Made by a program: the position numbers and the translations under genes. Positions 17,859-27,010 of a stretch of 64,000 nucleotides of DNA are shown piece after piece. The DNA comes from Leptolyngbya sp. PCC 7375 (lineage in GTDB: Bacteria > Cyanobacteriota > Cyanobacteriia > Phormidesmidales > Phormidesmidaceae). The first letter of the stretch is position 1. Each line of letters begins with the position of its first letter. The notes under the pieces were generated by a model, which had not been told where the DNA came from, ran no database searches, and saw only the letters and a list, made by a program, of their open reading frames with translations. The DNA lies in the NCBI RefSeq assembly GCF_000316115.1, contig NZ_JH993797.1, positions 1,660,486 through 1,724,485 on the forward strand, given 5' to 3'.

Positions 17859-20519
17859 ATGCGACTTCTGCCAATCTGTACTATGTTCCCCAACTTACGC
17901 AAACCACAGCTGCGAAAAATCCTTGTAGCTCTCTGTATTGTTAGCTTTACGTTGTGTATTTGGTTCAATGGCTTCTTGGTGCCACAGCGGGTGGCCCAGG
18001 CGATTGATATTCCTGGACTGGTGCAAAGTGGTGTCGATGACTATAGGGCAGGGGAGTATAACCGTGCGATCGCAACCTGGCAGCAAGCCCTAGAGGCCGT
18101 TGAGCCTGATAATCTCACACACCAGAGTATTCTGCTAGAAAACCTAGCCCGTGCCCATCGCCAAATTGGACAATTTTCCCAAGAGATCACCTATTGGGAA
18201 CAGGCCATTGATCGCTACGAACAACTGGGCGATTTACAAGCATTAAGCCGTTCTCTAACCGAACAAGCTCAAGCCTATAATCAGCTGGGACAGCATCGCC
18301 GGGCGCTGGCGCTGTTATGTGGAGAAACAATTACCGATTGTAACCAGGGGAGTGCTCTCCAGATTTCCCAGGCACTTACCGATGCAGGGGGAGAAGCTGC
18401 TGCCCTGGGCAGTCTTGGAGAAACCTATCGCCTGACTGGTAACTATGAACAGGCGATTGTTGCCCTCAACCAAAGCCTCACGGTGATTGAGGTGGTGGGC
18501 ACAGATCGTTTCAATGCCAGGGCTGCGGTGCTTAACAGTTTGGGTAATACCTATGCCGCCCAAGCCCAGGTGAGTCGTCGCCGTGCTGAATCCGCTGATA
18601 CCCAAGGAGACCTGCGGGCTGTCAGGGAACTGACCGAACGGGCCAATACTCAAACTCAGCAGGCGGTTAAATTTTTGCGGCAGAGCTACAATGCTGCAAA
18701 AAACACCAGTGGCGTCGCTGCCCAGGTGCGATCGCTACTTAATCTGATTCCCCTTTACCAATCACTCAATCAGGCAAACGACGTATCTCAGGCTCAACAA
18801 ACGACCCGCAGTTTGATTGCCAATCTGCCAGACTCTCAAGAAAAAGTGTTTGCCATCTTAACCCTGGCCGGTTATTTGGAGCCTCAGTCAACACGGCAAT
18901 GCCCTAGTGAGACGGTGGTTGCTCAGCAAACTGAGCTGTTGGAGAATGGGATCGCAATTTCTAGAACCATCCAAAGTGCTCGGGCTGAATCCTTTGCCCT
19001 GGGGCAGCTCGGCAACCTATATGAACGTTGTGGAGATGACACAAAAGCTCTGGAATTAACCCGGCAAGCACGTTTGGTGGCAGACCAGGACCGGTCTTCT
19101 CAAGATAGTTTATACCTGTGGGCCTGGCAGCAAGGCCGAATTCTTGAAGCCCAGGGTAATTCAGAGGCAGCTAAAGTCGCTTACACGCAAGCCCTAGAGA
19201 TTCTCGATACCATCCGCAGCGATATTCTCAATTCTAATCAGGAGTTACAGTTTGACTTTCGCGATCGCGTAGAGCCGATTTATCGAGAATTTGCCTCCCT
19301 CAAGCTTCAGGAGTTACCCACCTCCGTACCCATCTCCAAAGATGTGGAATCTAAGAGTGTGGATAGTGTTCTATCCACCTTAGATTCTCTCAAGCTAGCA
19401 GAATTGCAAAACTATTTTGCTAATGATTGTGTCATTGTTCCCAGTGCCACACGGGTGGATACGGTGGGTGAAAAGTTGGCCACGGCGGTGATCAGCACGG
19501 CTATTTTACCTAACCGCACGGCAATTATTGCCAGTTTTCCCAACGGTCAACAACAGATCGAATGGATCAACATCAAACAAGAGGACCTGGTTGAGGAAAT
19601 CAATGGATTACGGTTTGCCCTAGAAGATAGCAGGCGATTCACTCGCGCTAATGCCTATAAAGCTCCATCTCAAAAGCTGTATGACCAACTGGTTCGTCCC
19701 TTTGAAGCGACGCTAAATCAGCTACAGGTCAATGAGCTTGTGTTCATTAACGATGGCATCTTGCGCAGTATTCCCATGGCCGCTCTCTTTGATGGGCAAC
19801 AGTTTTTAATTGAGAAATTTGCGATCGCAACCACACCAAGTTTGACGCTAACAGATCCCAATATGTTGAATCGCAATAATCTCAATGCACTTATTCTGGG
19901 ATTGAGCGAAGAATCCTATGTAAATGATCAATACTTTCAGCCCCTCAGTGAAGTGGATGATGAAGTGGCCACAGTCAACGCTCAATTTCCTGGCAGTAAA
20001 GTATTGCGCAATAAAGAGTTTTCAGAAACTAACCTGCGTAAAGCATTACAGGATAAAAGTTACCGGATTTTGCACATTGCCACCCACGGTAGCTTTGGAG
20101 CCGAGCCCAAAGACAACTTTATTATCACTGGGCAAAAGATTGACGAGAGAAACCATAAGGCTCTAACCATTAGTGAACTGGATGCTCTGATTCGTAGTGT
20201 TTCATCCATCGATAGCGAGCCCATTGACCTGCTGACGTTGACGGCCTGTGAAACCGCTATTGGTGATGGTCGGGCTACTCTAGGACTGGCCGGTGTGGCT
20301 GTACGGGCGGGGGTGAGAAGTGCGATCGCATCTCTGTGGGCTGTTAATGATGCAGCTACAGCTGACCTGATTACTCGCTTTTATAAGCATCTCTTAGATC
20401 CCAATCTCAGCAAAGCAGAAGCTCTCCGTACTGCTCAACTGGAGATTATTCAAGCGGGTGAATATTCTAAAAGTCCCTATTATTGGGCTCCTTTTATTTT
20501 GATTGGTAATTGGCTATAG
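17859..20519 (+). CDS. TPR-CHAT protease, exported or membrane-anchored
   Basis: The 886-residue protein has a hydrophobic N-terminal segment (about 20-45, cut possibly after VAQA), tetratricopeptide repeats between about 50 and 460, and a C-terminal CHAT domain (about 590-886). The caspase-like dyad is visible: His743 in HIATHG and Cys797 in TACETAIGDG. CHAT domains are clan CD cysteine peptidases related to separase and caspase, and the TPRs usually recruit a partner. The hydrophobic N-terminus means the protease would act outside the cytoplasm or at the membrane, as in many cyanobacterial CHAT-TPR proteins. It follows the TPS exoprotein gene by 81 nt and is likely co-transcribed with it. 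The start is either ATG 17859 or ATG 17883; neither has a clear ribosome site. Confidence 0.88.
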   Translation: MRLLPICTMFPNLRKPQLRKILVALCIVSFTLCIWFNGFLVPQRVAQAIDIPGLVQSGVDDYRAGEYNRAIATWQQALEAVEPDNLTHQSILLENLARAHRQIGQFSQEITYWEQAIDRYEQLGDLQALSRSLTEQAQAYNQLGQHRRALALLCGETITDCNQGSALQISQALTDAGGEAAALGSLGETYRLTGNYEQAIVALNQSLTVIEVVGTDRFNARAAVLNSLGNTYAAQAQVSRRRAESADTQGDLRAVRELTERANTQTQQAVKFLRQSYNAAKNTSGVAAQVRSLLNLIPLYQSLNQANDVSQAQQTTRSLIANLPDSQEKVFAILTLAGYLEPQSTRQCPSETVVAQQTELLENGIAISRTIQSARAESFALGQLGNLYERCGDDTKALELTRQARLVADQDRSSQDSLYLWAWQQGRILEAQGNSEAAKVAYTQALEILDTIRSDILNSNQELQFDFRDRVEPIYREFASLKLQELPTSVPISKDVESKSVDSVLSTLDSLKLAELQNYFANDCVIVPSATRVDTVGEKLATAVISTAILPNRTAIIASFPNGQQQIEWINIKQEDLVEEINGLRFALEDSRRFTRANAYKAPSQKLYDQLVRPFEATLNQLQVNELVFINDGILRSIPMAALFDGQQFLIEKFAIATTPSLTLTDPNMLNRNNLNALILGLSEESYVNDQYFQPLSEVDDEVATVNAQFPGSKVLRNKEFSETNLRKALQDKSYRILHIATHGSFGAEPKDNFIITGQKIDERNHKALTISELDALIRSVSSIDSEPIDLLTLTACETAIGDGRATLGLAGVAVRAGVRSAIASLWAVNDAATADLITRFYKHLLDPNLSKAEALRTAQLEIIQAGEYSKSPYYWAPFILIGNWL

Positions 20520-20760
20520 GCAAGATGGCTGTGGAGCCGATTGTTTATAGGAGAGTAGAGAATGCTTCGTTCAAAGTCACGTCTTTCGTAAAATTACTGA
20601 CTCAATAGTTAAAAAAATGACCGAATTGAAAAGGCTAATTAAAGCCACATTAAGCAATTATTATTGCGGTTGCTGATTTAGGGGATGCACCGGTCTAGAG
20701 CGATTGCTATTGAATAATGTCTCACAACTAAAGCTATCCCGAGGATCAGCAATGCCCAAT

Positions 20761-20817
20761 TGTGGCTTCCGGAAATTATGGCCGCGAAACGAGGGGGTAA
20801 TTCCGGAAATTATGGCC
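20761..20817. repeat. IS21 istB-side terminal repeats (two copies)
   Basis: The core TTCCGGAAATTATGGCC is present at 20767-20783 and 20801-20817. These are expected binding sites for the IstA transposase. Confidence 0.9.
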
Positions 20818-20850
20818 ATTCTCTCATTGAACAAACAGTGGTGTTTTGTG

Positions 20851-21651
20851 TCAAGTGCTGAGAGATTTTTTCCCAGATTTTTCAGCTACCGTTTCTGTGG
20901 ATTGTTCAGTTGAGTTGAGAGCTAAGTCGAGCTTTCGACCTTTGAGCCGAAACGACGGCCCCGTCAGCTTTAGATACTCACCATGATGCAAGGTGCGGTC
21001 AATGATGGCACGGGCGAGTTCCTCATCATGAAGCACACGGCCCCACTGATTGAGCGGTTTGTTGGTGGTCAACAAAATGGGTTTGCCCTTGAGATAGCGC
21101 TGGTCCACGACTTGAAACAGAACATCAGCAGCCCCCGGCCCGTAGCCGAGATAGCCCATTTCATCAATCACCAGGACATGAGGCCTGAGATAGGGTTGGA
21201 GAGCAACGTTACGCTCAGGAGCAACACAGAGGTCATTGATTAAGGCTGCAGCAGTGGTAAAACGAGCAGTAAAGCCGTTTTGGATGGCTTTATAGGCAAT
21301 GGCAATACATAAATGGGTTTTTCCAGTACCAGGCGGCCCTTCAAGAATTAAGGAACGATGGTCACTGACGAGTTCGGGACCGAGAAATCGTCCTAACATT
21401 TGTCGTTTGAGATTACTTCTGAAGGTGAAGTCAAAGGTGTCAATGGTGGCTTCAAAGGGGAACTTAGCTTTAGTAATAAAGGTTTGGGTGCGGCGCTCAC
21501 TGCGGTGGGCCACCTCTTCGGATAAGAGCCGCTCAAGTAACTGCTGATAGGACCAGGCCTCCCGTTCAGCGATGGGAATCAGCTCGGGTAAGACACGTTG
21601 AATGGTACTCAAGCCAAGGGACTTGAGCATGGGGTCTAAACTCAGGGTCAT
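20851..21651 (-). CDS. istB: IS21-family helper ATPase IstB
   Basis: This 266-residue AAA+ protein has a DnaC-like layout: a helical N-terminal domain, Walker A GPPGTGKT (105-112), Walker B VLVIDEMGYL with Asp163-Glu164, and a sensor segment LLTTNKP. IstB oligomerises on DNA and activates the IstA transposase for target capture. The ATG at 21651 starts 9 nt after the istA stop, so the two genes are an operon and probably translationally coupled. No frameshift or missing motif is seen. Confidence 0.95.
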   Translation of the reverse strand: MTLSLDPMLKSLGLSTIQRVLPELIPIAEREAWSYQQLLERLLSEEVAHRSERRTQTFITKAKFPFEATIDTFDFTFRSNLKRQMLGRFLGPELVSDHRSLILEGPPGTGKTHLCIAIAYKAIQNGFTARFTTAAALINDLCVAPERNVALQPYLRPHVLVIDEMGYLGYGPGAADVLFQVVDQRYLKGKPILLTTNKPLNQWGRVLHDEELARAIIDRTLHHGEYLKLTGPSFRLKGRKLDLALNSTEQSTETVAEKSGKKSLST

Positions 21652-21660
21652 CGGATCGAT

Positions 21661-23115
21661 CTAGGTGAACAAAATAGGCAAGGGTGGCGGTGTCAGTCCC
21701 TCGGGAGTGGCGTTAACAATCGCCTGGACATATTCACTGCCAAAGCAGCGTTCTTCAGTGGCTAAGGCAATTGCCGCGAGGAAGTCGGCTCGGCCAATGT
21801 GTTGATAAAGGTCATAGAGGGTCTCGACATCGGGTTGCCAAGTTTGAGGACGCCGATGCACCAGTTCAGTCAAATAGGGTTCCACCAACGGGTCGAGGTC
21901 CAACAGAATTTGGCGCTGAGCAAAGGGTTTACCACGCTTAAAGATAAACAGTTGTTGGGCATGCTCATGTAAAACACTGGACTTGCCATTCGCGGGTGTC
22001 CGAGGATGGTCACCCAGGTGACGCTCTGCCAAATAGATCGACACCTGAGTCTGTTGGAGATGTAGGGTCACCGTCTGGCCGATGGCGTCAGCTGGCACCG
22101 AATATTCCATGCCTCGATAGTGCGCCCGAGCCGTGGGACGAACCACCACACTGACTTTGAAGGCATAGGTTTCAGCCTTATGGGCACAGGGCTTGAGCGA
22201 TTCTTTCAGCAGGCGGACTTGGGGAATCTCGCCAGTCGCATCACATTTGCGTTCTCGATTGACGTAGGTGACCCATGCTTGCATCTGCTCGATGAGATCA
22301 TCACGGTCCTTAAACTGTCGCCCACAAAAGAAGTTGCCCTTGACAAAACCCACTAGATTTTCCACCGACCCTTTTTGCTGAGGGCGATAGGGCCAACAGG
22401 CCAGGGGAATTAATCCACAGTCGATACACACTTGGGCAAAGCGGTCGGTCCAATGCACTTTAACAGTGCCATCAGCCAGTACTTCTCGTGACTTCACCGC
22501 ACTACTCATGTTATCGAATACCCCCATCAGCGGAACGCCGCCAAAGGTCTCAAATGCTTTGAGTAAACACCGCACCACTGTTTCTTGTTGTTCGTTGGCC
22601 ACCACCTGCACATCCACATACCGTGAGTACTTCAGGCGCGAGGCAAAGAATTTCACCACCTCAATGCGACCATCGGCATACTGCACCCGGCGTTGGCCAA
22701 AATCATGTTGGGTAAATTCACCCGGCAGTCCTTCGAATCGCACTATCGGCACCACGGATTTGGCGGGACGCAATTGTTTGACTAGCTCATAGACCGCTGT
22801 TTTACCCCCTTTATAGCCTTGCTGACGTAGACGGGCTAAGACTTCTCGGCTTTTCATCGGACCATCGGCTGGGTCACGGGCTTCACTCAACCACTCACGA
22901 ATGGTCTCGCTATAGTGGACCACCTCGCTGGGACGACCCGCTCCTTTTCGCTGACCTGACGGCGGTTCCTCTACGCAGGTGATCTCGGGTTCTTGCACTA
23001 TCCGGCGGATACTACGTTCACTCACACCCGTAAGGTCGTGGATTTTTTCCGGGGGTACATTGGCATTTCTGAGTTGCTGAACCATATAACGGACCTGATT
23101 ACTAAACATCGACAT
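21661..23115 (-). CDS. istA: IS21-family DDE transposase IstA
   Basis: With start ATG 23115 the protein has 484 residues. It begins with a helix-turn-helix region (VPPEKIHDLTGVSERSIRRI), followed by the retroviral-integrase-like core with candidate catalytic residues Asp138 (TQHDFG), Asp201 (GVFDNM) and Glu252 (KGSVEN). A C-terminal beta-rich domain completes the usual IS21 length. The frame stays open to 23253, but that extension would run through a terminal-repeat copy at 23202-23219 and adds residues foreign to the family, so I rejected it. IstA binds the terminal repeats and performs cut-and-paste of the circular intermediate with IstB. Confidence 0.93.
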   Translation of the reverse strand: MSMFSNQVRYMVQQLRNANVPPEKIHDLTGVSERSIRRIVQEPEITCVEEPPSGQRKGAGRPSEVVHYSETIREWLSEARDPADGPMKSREVLARLRQQGYKGGKTAVYELVKQLRPAKSVVPIVRFEGLPGEFTQHDFGQRRVQYADGRIEVVKFFASRLKYSRYVDVQVVANEQQETVVRCLLKAFETFGGVPLMGVFDNMSSAVKSREVLADGTVKVHWTDRFAQVCIDCGLIPLACWPYRPQQKGSVENLVGFVKGNFFCGRQFKDRDDLIEQMQAWVTYVNRERKCDATGEIPQVRLLKESLKPCAHKAETYAFKVSVVVRPTARAHYRGMEYSVPADAIGQTVTLHLQQTQVSIYLAERHLGDHPRTPANGKSSVLHEHAQQLFIFKRGKPFAQRQILLDLDPLVEPYLTELVHRRPQTWQPDVETLYDLYQHIGRADFLAAIALATEERCFGSEYVQAIVNATPEGLTPPPLPILFT

Positions 23116-23201
23116 TGGGGCGGATGCCTGAGGTGCCAACACGGCACTATATAAGCAAGCACCCCCTGTTTCACTGAAGCCTGTATGACCGGCATCACCC
23201 T

Positions 23202-23617
23202 GGCCATAATTTCCGGAATCGACCACTAGCATTGCCGGAATTACCCCGGTCATAATTTCCGGAATCGACGGCTCAGGTGACTGAAGCCACGGTGGCCATA
23301 ATTTCCGGAATCCATACTGAGCATTGTCGGCATCACTCCGGCCATAATTTCCGGAATAAGCGATTCCAGGGGCACACCTGAGTCCGAACTCCAGCCTGAT
23401 CTAGCACTGATGCCGCCGACTCAATCCCGTCTGTGACGGGACGATCCCGAGAGAATTGTCTGGGTCTCTAAATCGTTGAACCATCTATCGCTCCTAGCAA
23501 CTGAACACCTGTATAGAGTCTCATCGTGCAATTGCCAAACAGGCAGATTACGCACAAAAAGAGACTGTTGTCAGCGGCCATAATTTCCGGAATCACTCCG
23601 GCCATAATTTCCGGAAT
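23202..23617. repeat. IS21 istA-side terminal repeats (six copies)
   Basis: Copies of GGCCATAATTTCCGGAAT or close variants lie at 23202-23219, 23249-23265, 23294-23311, 23340-23357, 23576-23593 and 23600-23617. The first four are clustered upstream of istA, where they could also be operators. The stretch 23358-23575 between the clusters shows no gene. Confidence 0.9.
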
Positions 23618-23659
23618 TCACACCAATTTTTTTGGCGACACTTCGTGAACCTAAAAGAA

Positions 23660-23686
23660 ATACCCTGAAGATTAACTCCAGGGTAT
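23660..23686 (-). terminator. Intrinsic terminator of the calcium-loop repeat gene
   Basis: ATACCCTG (23660-23667) pairs with CAGGGTAT (23679-23686). Read on the minus strand, the hairpin is followed by TTTCTTTTAGG. It lies about 60 nt past the stop at 23749. Confidence 0.75.
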
Positions 23687-23748
23687 GAGGGCAGATTAGT
23701 CTAATGAGCAGCGTTACACCTTCTACTTAGCGGCCCATTAGTTCAGCT

Positions 23749-25503
23749 TTATGCAAATGGAGTATTGAAGTGATCCATAGTCAAGCTGTAAGGAGTGTTG
23801 CCGTTGTACTGGTAGACCTGAACAAAGTAATTACCGGACTGGGTAATGTTCGAGATTAATTCAGATGCATTGCCAGCACGGGTAGAGCTACCAATCACTT
23901 CACCCGCATCAACAATACCGTTGCTGTTGTTATCGCGAATTACCCGCACATCCGCATCGTTGAGCAGGCCATTCAAGCGAACATTAACCCCTTCAAACAA
24001 CCCTAGAGAGAAAGAGTAGGTATCCGTAGTATCGGTGTTACCAACGCCACCGCGTAGGAGGCGATCGCCTGCTAAGTTACCCAGCTCAACCTCGGAGCCC
24101 AATAGGTTGCTGGGCGTACGAGTGGGGGTTGCAGAAATATCTAAGTCATAACTAACGTTGCCGTTGCTACCAAGGGCAAAGCGCTCCACCTGAGCAAAGT
24201 AAGTGCCGCCAGTGGCTCGGTAGTTGATAACGTCATCGCGATTACCGCCACGGCGTGAGCTAGCGACTTGAACATCACTGGCGTCAAATACACCGTTACC
24301 ATTACTATCGCGGAACAGGCGAAGGTCAGCATCATCAGCGAAGCTGATATCGTGCAGGCTCAGGTTGATATTACGGGTGCCCACAATGTCGAGTTCAAAG
24401 ACATCGGTAGGATCAGCAATACTCAAACTGTAGTTATTGCGAGAAACCGGTGTTGTTCCAACTGTACCGACATCATAGGTGGCCGACAGATCTAAATCAT
24501 AGGAGATAGTGCCACCGGAGAAGCGATTGACGCGGGCAAAGTAAGTGCCTGTCGTCGCGGCATAATCGATAGTGTCGGATAATGTGCCACCTCTGATTGA
24601 GGATGCCACCTGCAGGTCACTGGCATCAAAGACACCGTTGTTGTTACTGTCGCGGTAGAGGCGCAGATCGGCATCGCCACCGTTGAGATCATGTAGATAC
24701 AGCCCAATCTGTCGACTGCCAGAAATATCAAACTCATACACATCCACAGGGTCTGCTGCACTCACGGTATAGTTGTTGCGAGACACTGGAGATGCATTGA
24801 CTTGACCGACATCGTAAGTTGCTGAAAAGTCCAGGTCATAAGAGATTGAAGTACCGGAGAAGCGATTGACACGGGCAAAGTAAGTGCCTGTCGTCGCGGC
24901 GTAATCGATAGTGTCGGATAACGTGCCACCTCTGACTGAGGATGCCACCTGCAGGTCACTGGCATCAAAGACACCGTTATTGTTACTGTCGCGGTAGAGA
25001 CGCAGATCAGCATCGCCACCATTGAGATCATGCAGATACAGCCCAATCTGTCGATTACCGGCAATATCAAACTCATACACATCCACAGGATCAGCAAGTC
25101 TCACATTATAGTTGTTACGAGATACGGGAGATGCGTTAACTCGACCAATATCATAGGTTGCGGCTAAATCTAAATCATAGGAAATCGATGTACCAGAAAA
25201 ACGATTGACGCGAGCGAAGTAGGTACCTGTGGTTGCTGCATAGTCAATGGTGTCGGATAATGTGCCACCACGAATAGACGATGCTACTAGTCTGTCGCCA
25301 TGATCCAAAAACCCATTTCTGTTGGTGTCACGGTAGAGTCTTAAGTCAGCATCGCCACCAACAAGATCGTGTAGATACAAACCAATTTGACGATTGCCAA
25401 CAATATCAAACTCATAGACATCTGTTGGCTGAAAAATGTTAACATTGCGATTGTTGCGGATGACGCGTTGAGCTTGTAGTGTACCGAGATCGAAGCTAGT
25501 CAT
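23749..25503 (-). CDS. Repeat protein of PPC-like beta-sandwich domains with EF-hand-type calcium loops
   Basis: The 584-residue protein has no signal peptide and consists of about four tandem 113-residue domains plus a diverged fifth. Each domain reads DVYEFDI..GNRQIGLYLHD, DADLRLYRD, a loop DxNxNGxxDxxD, and a GTYFARVNRFSG strand, which matches bacterial pre-peptidase C-terminal (PPC) sandwiches. The loop has EF-hand/dockerin spacing (for example DSNNNGVFDASD), so calcium binding is likely. AAGGAG lies 7 nt before ATG 25503 and decides this start over 25536. No catalytic domain is present. I infer a structural or adhesive surface protein, perhaps exported by a type I system like the RTX proteins nearby. 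Successive domains differ little at DNA level, so the array expanded recently. Confidence 0.85.
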   Translation of the reverse strand: MTSFDLGTLQAQRVIRNNRNVNIFQPTDVYEFDIVGNRQIGLYLHDLVGGDADLRLYRDTNRNGFLDHGDRLVASSIRGGTLSDTIDYAATTGTYFARVNRFSGTSISYDLDLAATYDIGRVNASPVSRNNYNVRLADPVDVYEFDIAGNRQIGLYLHDLNGGDADLRLYRDSNNNGVFDASDLQVASSVRGGTLSDTIDYAATTGTYFARVNRFSGTSISYDLDFSATYDVGQVNASPVSRNNYTVSAADPVDVYEFDISGSRQIGLYLHDLNGGDADLRLYRDSNNNGVFDASDLQVASSIRGGTLSDTIDYAATTGTYFARVNRFSGGTISYDLDLSATYDVGTVGTTPVSRNNYSLSIADPTDVFELDIVGTRNINLSLHDISFADDADLRLFRDSNGNGVFDASDVQVASSRRGGNRDDVINYRATGGTYFAQVERFALGSNGNVSYDLDISATPTRTPSNLLGSEVELGNLAGDRLLRGGVGNTDTTDTYSFSLGLFEGVNVRLNGLLNDADVRVIRDNNSNGIVDAGEVIGSSTRAGNASELISNITQSGNYFVQVYQYNGNTPYSLTMDHFNTPFA

Positions 25504-25801
25504 GGTTGACTCCTTTGGGTGATATCTGTGAAACAACAGCGATGTCAGATGTTCGAAATTTAATCTCTTTCAAACACCCTTTCTGCTAGTGCTTGGCGGT
25601 GCTTGACTTAACTGTCTTAACGATAGGTTGAAAGATTTTACGAATCACTAGTTATTTGTGTGTACCTGAGTGGAAGATTGAGAGAAACGTTGTGTAGAAA
25701 AGTGCAAGCATTGGGAAAAAGTACTCGTTTGGCAATAGCGATCGCAATCAGAGAGCCTACACAGGCGTATGGCCGTTTACATGAGGACAGTTAAAGATTA
25801 A

Positions 25802-26836
25802 GGCTCAATAGCTGTTTTAGGGAGGTTGCTAAATTCAAGATGAGCAGAGTAGTGTCATGGAATAAAGCCCCCGGTCAGCCTACCTATGCTAACGCTTTCC
25901 AAGTTAATCGATGAGGACAAATGCTACGAGACTATTCGCACGATGCGTTGGCCCGATGGTGTTTGCTGCACTGATTGTGGAGCGAAAAACATTACCAAAC
26001 GAGGGAAGCATGCAACCTATTCAGCGCGGCAACGCTATATCTGTGGCGAGTGTGGTCGCCACTTTGATGACTTAACCGACACCATCTTTGCGGGTCGTCA
26101 TCAACCGTTAAAAACCTGGATAGCATGCTTATATTTGATGGGTCTCAATGTCTCCAATCAACAAATTGCCGACGAGTTGAGTCTGCACAAAGATGACGTG
26201 CATCAGATGACGAGTGAGTTACGCCAAGCGGTGGCCGACAAGCGCCCAGAAGTCCAGTTATCAGGGACGGTGGAGTTTGATGAAGTCTATGTGACAGCCG
26301 GTCATAAGGGGCAACCAGAGCAGGTTAAAAAAAGGGCGCAAGGGACGCAGACGTAAACTCAAAGGGCTTCGGGGGCGCGGTACGCTCGAAACGGAAAAAC
26401 CGCCGATCTTCGGGATGATTCAGCGAGGTGGAGAAGTGGTGATTAAAATGCTGGCAAATGTTCAACAACAAACCATCAAGCCCATCATTCAGTCCATGGT
26501 GAAACCGGGCACCCTCATCTATACCGACGAGTATGACATCTATGCTCGTTTAGAAACTTGGGGCTATGCTCACAAGAGTGTTTGCCACAGTGCCGGAGAA
26601 TATGCCCGAGATGACGATGGAGATGGCTTCTGTGAAGTCCATGTCAATACGATGGAAGGTTTCTGGTCATTGCTGCGGTCATGGTTGAGACCTCATCGAG
26701 GGATCTCACAAGAAAAATTACCGATCTATTTGGGGTTCTTTGAATTTGTGCATAATGCTAGAAAAAGAGGGAAAGCCTTGCTGGGTAGTCTATTGAGCAC
26801 CTTGCTTGTCTAACTCCCTGAAACGCCGATTGAGCC
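25802..26836 (+). mobile_element. IS1595-family element with 23-bp inverted repeats and 8-bp target duplication
   Basis: Left end 25802-25824 and right end 26814-26836 are inverted repeats matching at 19 of 23 positions; both begin GGCTCAAT and end with AGGGAG. The octamer AAGATTAA lies directly outside at 25794-25801 and 26837-26844, the duplication length known for IS1595. The transposase gene inside is frameshifted, so the copy is probably dead unless slippage rescues it. Confidence 0.92.
25886..26813 (+). pseudogene. IS1595-family transposase interrupted by a +1 frameshift
   Basis: The first part (25886 to about 26333) has the N-terminal zinc-ribbon of IS1595 transposases (CCTDC...CGEC, with RQRYICGECGRHFDDLT) and the first catalytic-region segment VEFDEVYV of the ISXO2-like DDE domain. 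The second part resumes in the +1 frame and contains IYTDEYDIY, HVNTMEGFWSLLRSWLR and the final KLPIYLGFFEFVHNARKRGK. The break is in seven consecutive A at 26327-26333: with six A the two parts join into one protein of about 308 residues. A one-base insertion in the A-run is the simplest explanation. Transcriptional slippage on the run could restore the frame in a fraction of messages. Confidence 0.9.
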
Positions 26837-26941
26837 AAGATTAATTAGACTGACATTGTTATTGTGACCACCCTATTTCTCAAAATGGGGTCAGTTATGG
26901 TTCAGTTTTCAGTAAATAATTCAGCGACCTTTAAAGCAAAA

Positions 26942-26969
26942 ACGTCGGGACAATACATGTCCCAGACGT
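26942..26969 (-). terminator. Intrinsic terminator downstream of the small HTH-like gene
   Basis: Stem ACGTC-GGGACA (26942-26952) pairs with TGTCCC-A-GACGT (26958-26969) with one bulged A. On the minus strand a TTTTT run and a further T-rich stretch follow. It is about 40 nt past the stop at 27011. Confidence 0.75.
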
Positions 26970-27010
26970 CAATTTCGGATATTAAACTGGTTGAATTAAC
27001 AATCGTTTAC

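Larger units (their letters stand above)
20761..23622 (-). mobile_element. Complete IS21-family insertion sequence with CCAAT target duplication
   Basis: The ends are TGTG..TTCCGGAAATTATGGCC at 20761-20783 and its inverted counterpart ending at 23622. The five bases CCAAT occur directly before (20756-20760) and after (23623-23627), a duplication size usual for IS21. Inside are istA and istB on the minus strand. Multiple terminal-repeat copies at both ends are typical of this family. Both genes are intact, so the element looks recent and potentially active. It landed between the CHAT gene and the minus-strand repeat-protein gene and breaks no evident reading frame. Confidence 0.95.

Noticed and set aside
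23116..23253. N-terminal extension of IstA to 23253
   Set aside because: It would translate through an IS21 terminal-repeat copy and adds residues absent from the family core.
26320..26340. Programmed -1 ribosomal frameshift in the IS1595 transposase
   Set aside because: The A7 run is a -1 type slippery site, but joining the two parts needs a +1 (or -2) change, so classical -1 slippage gives the wrong frame.
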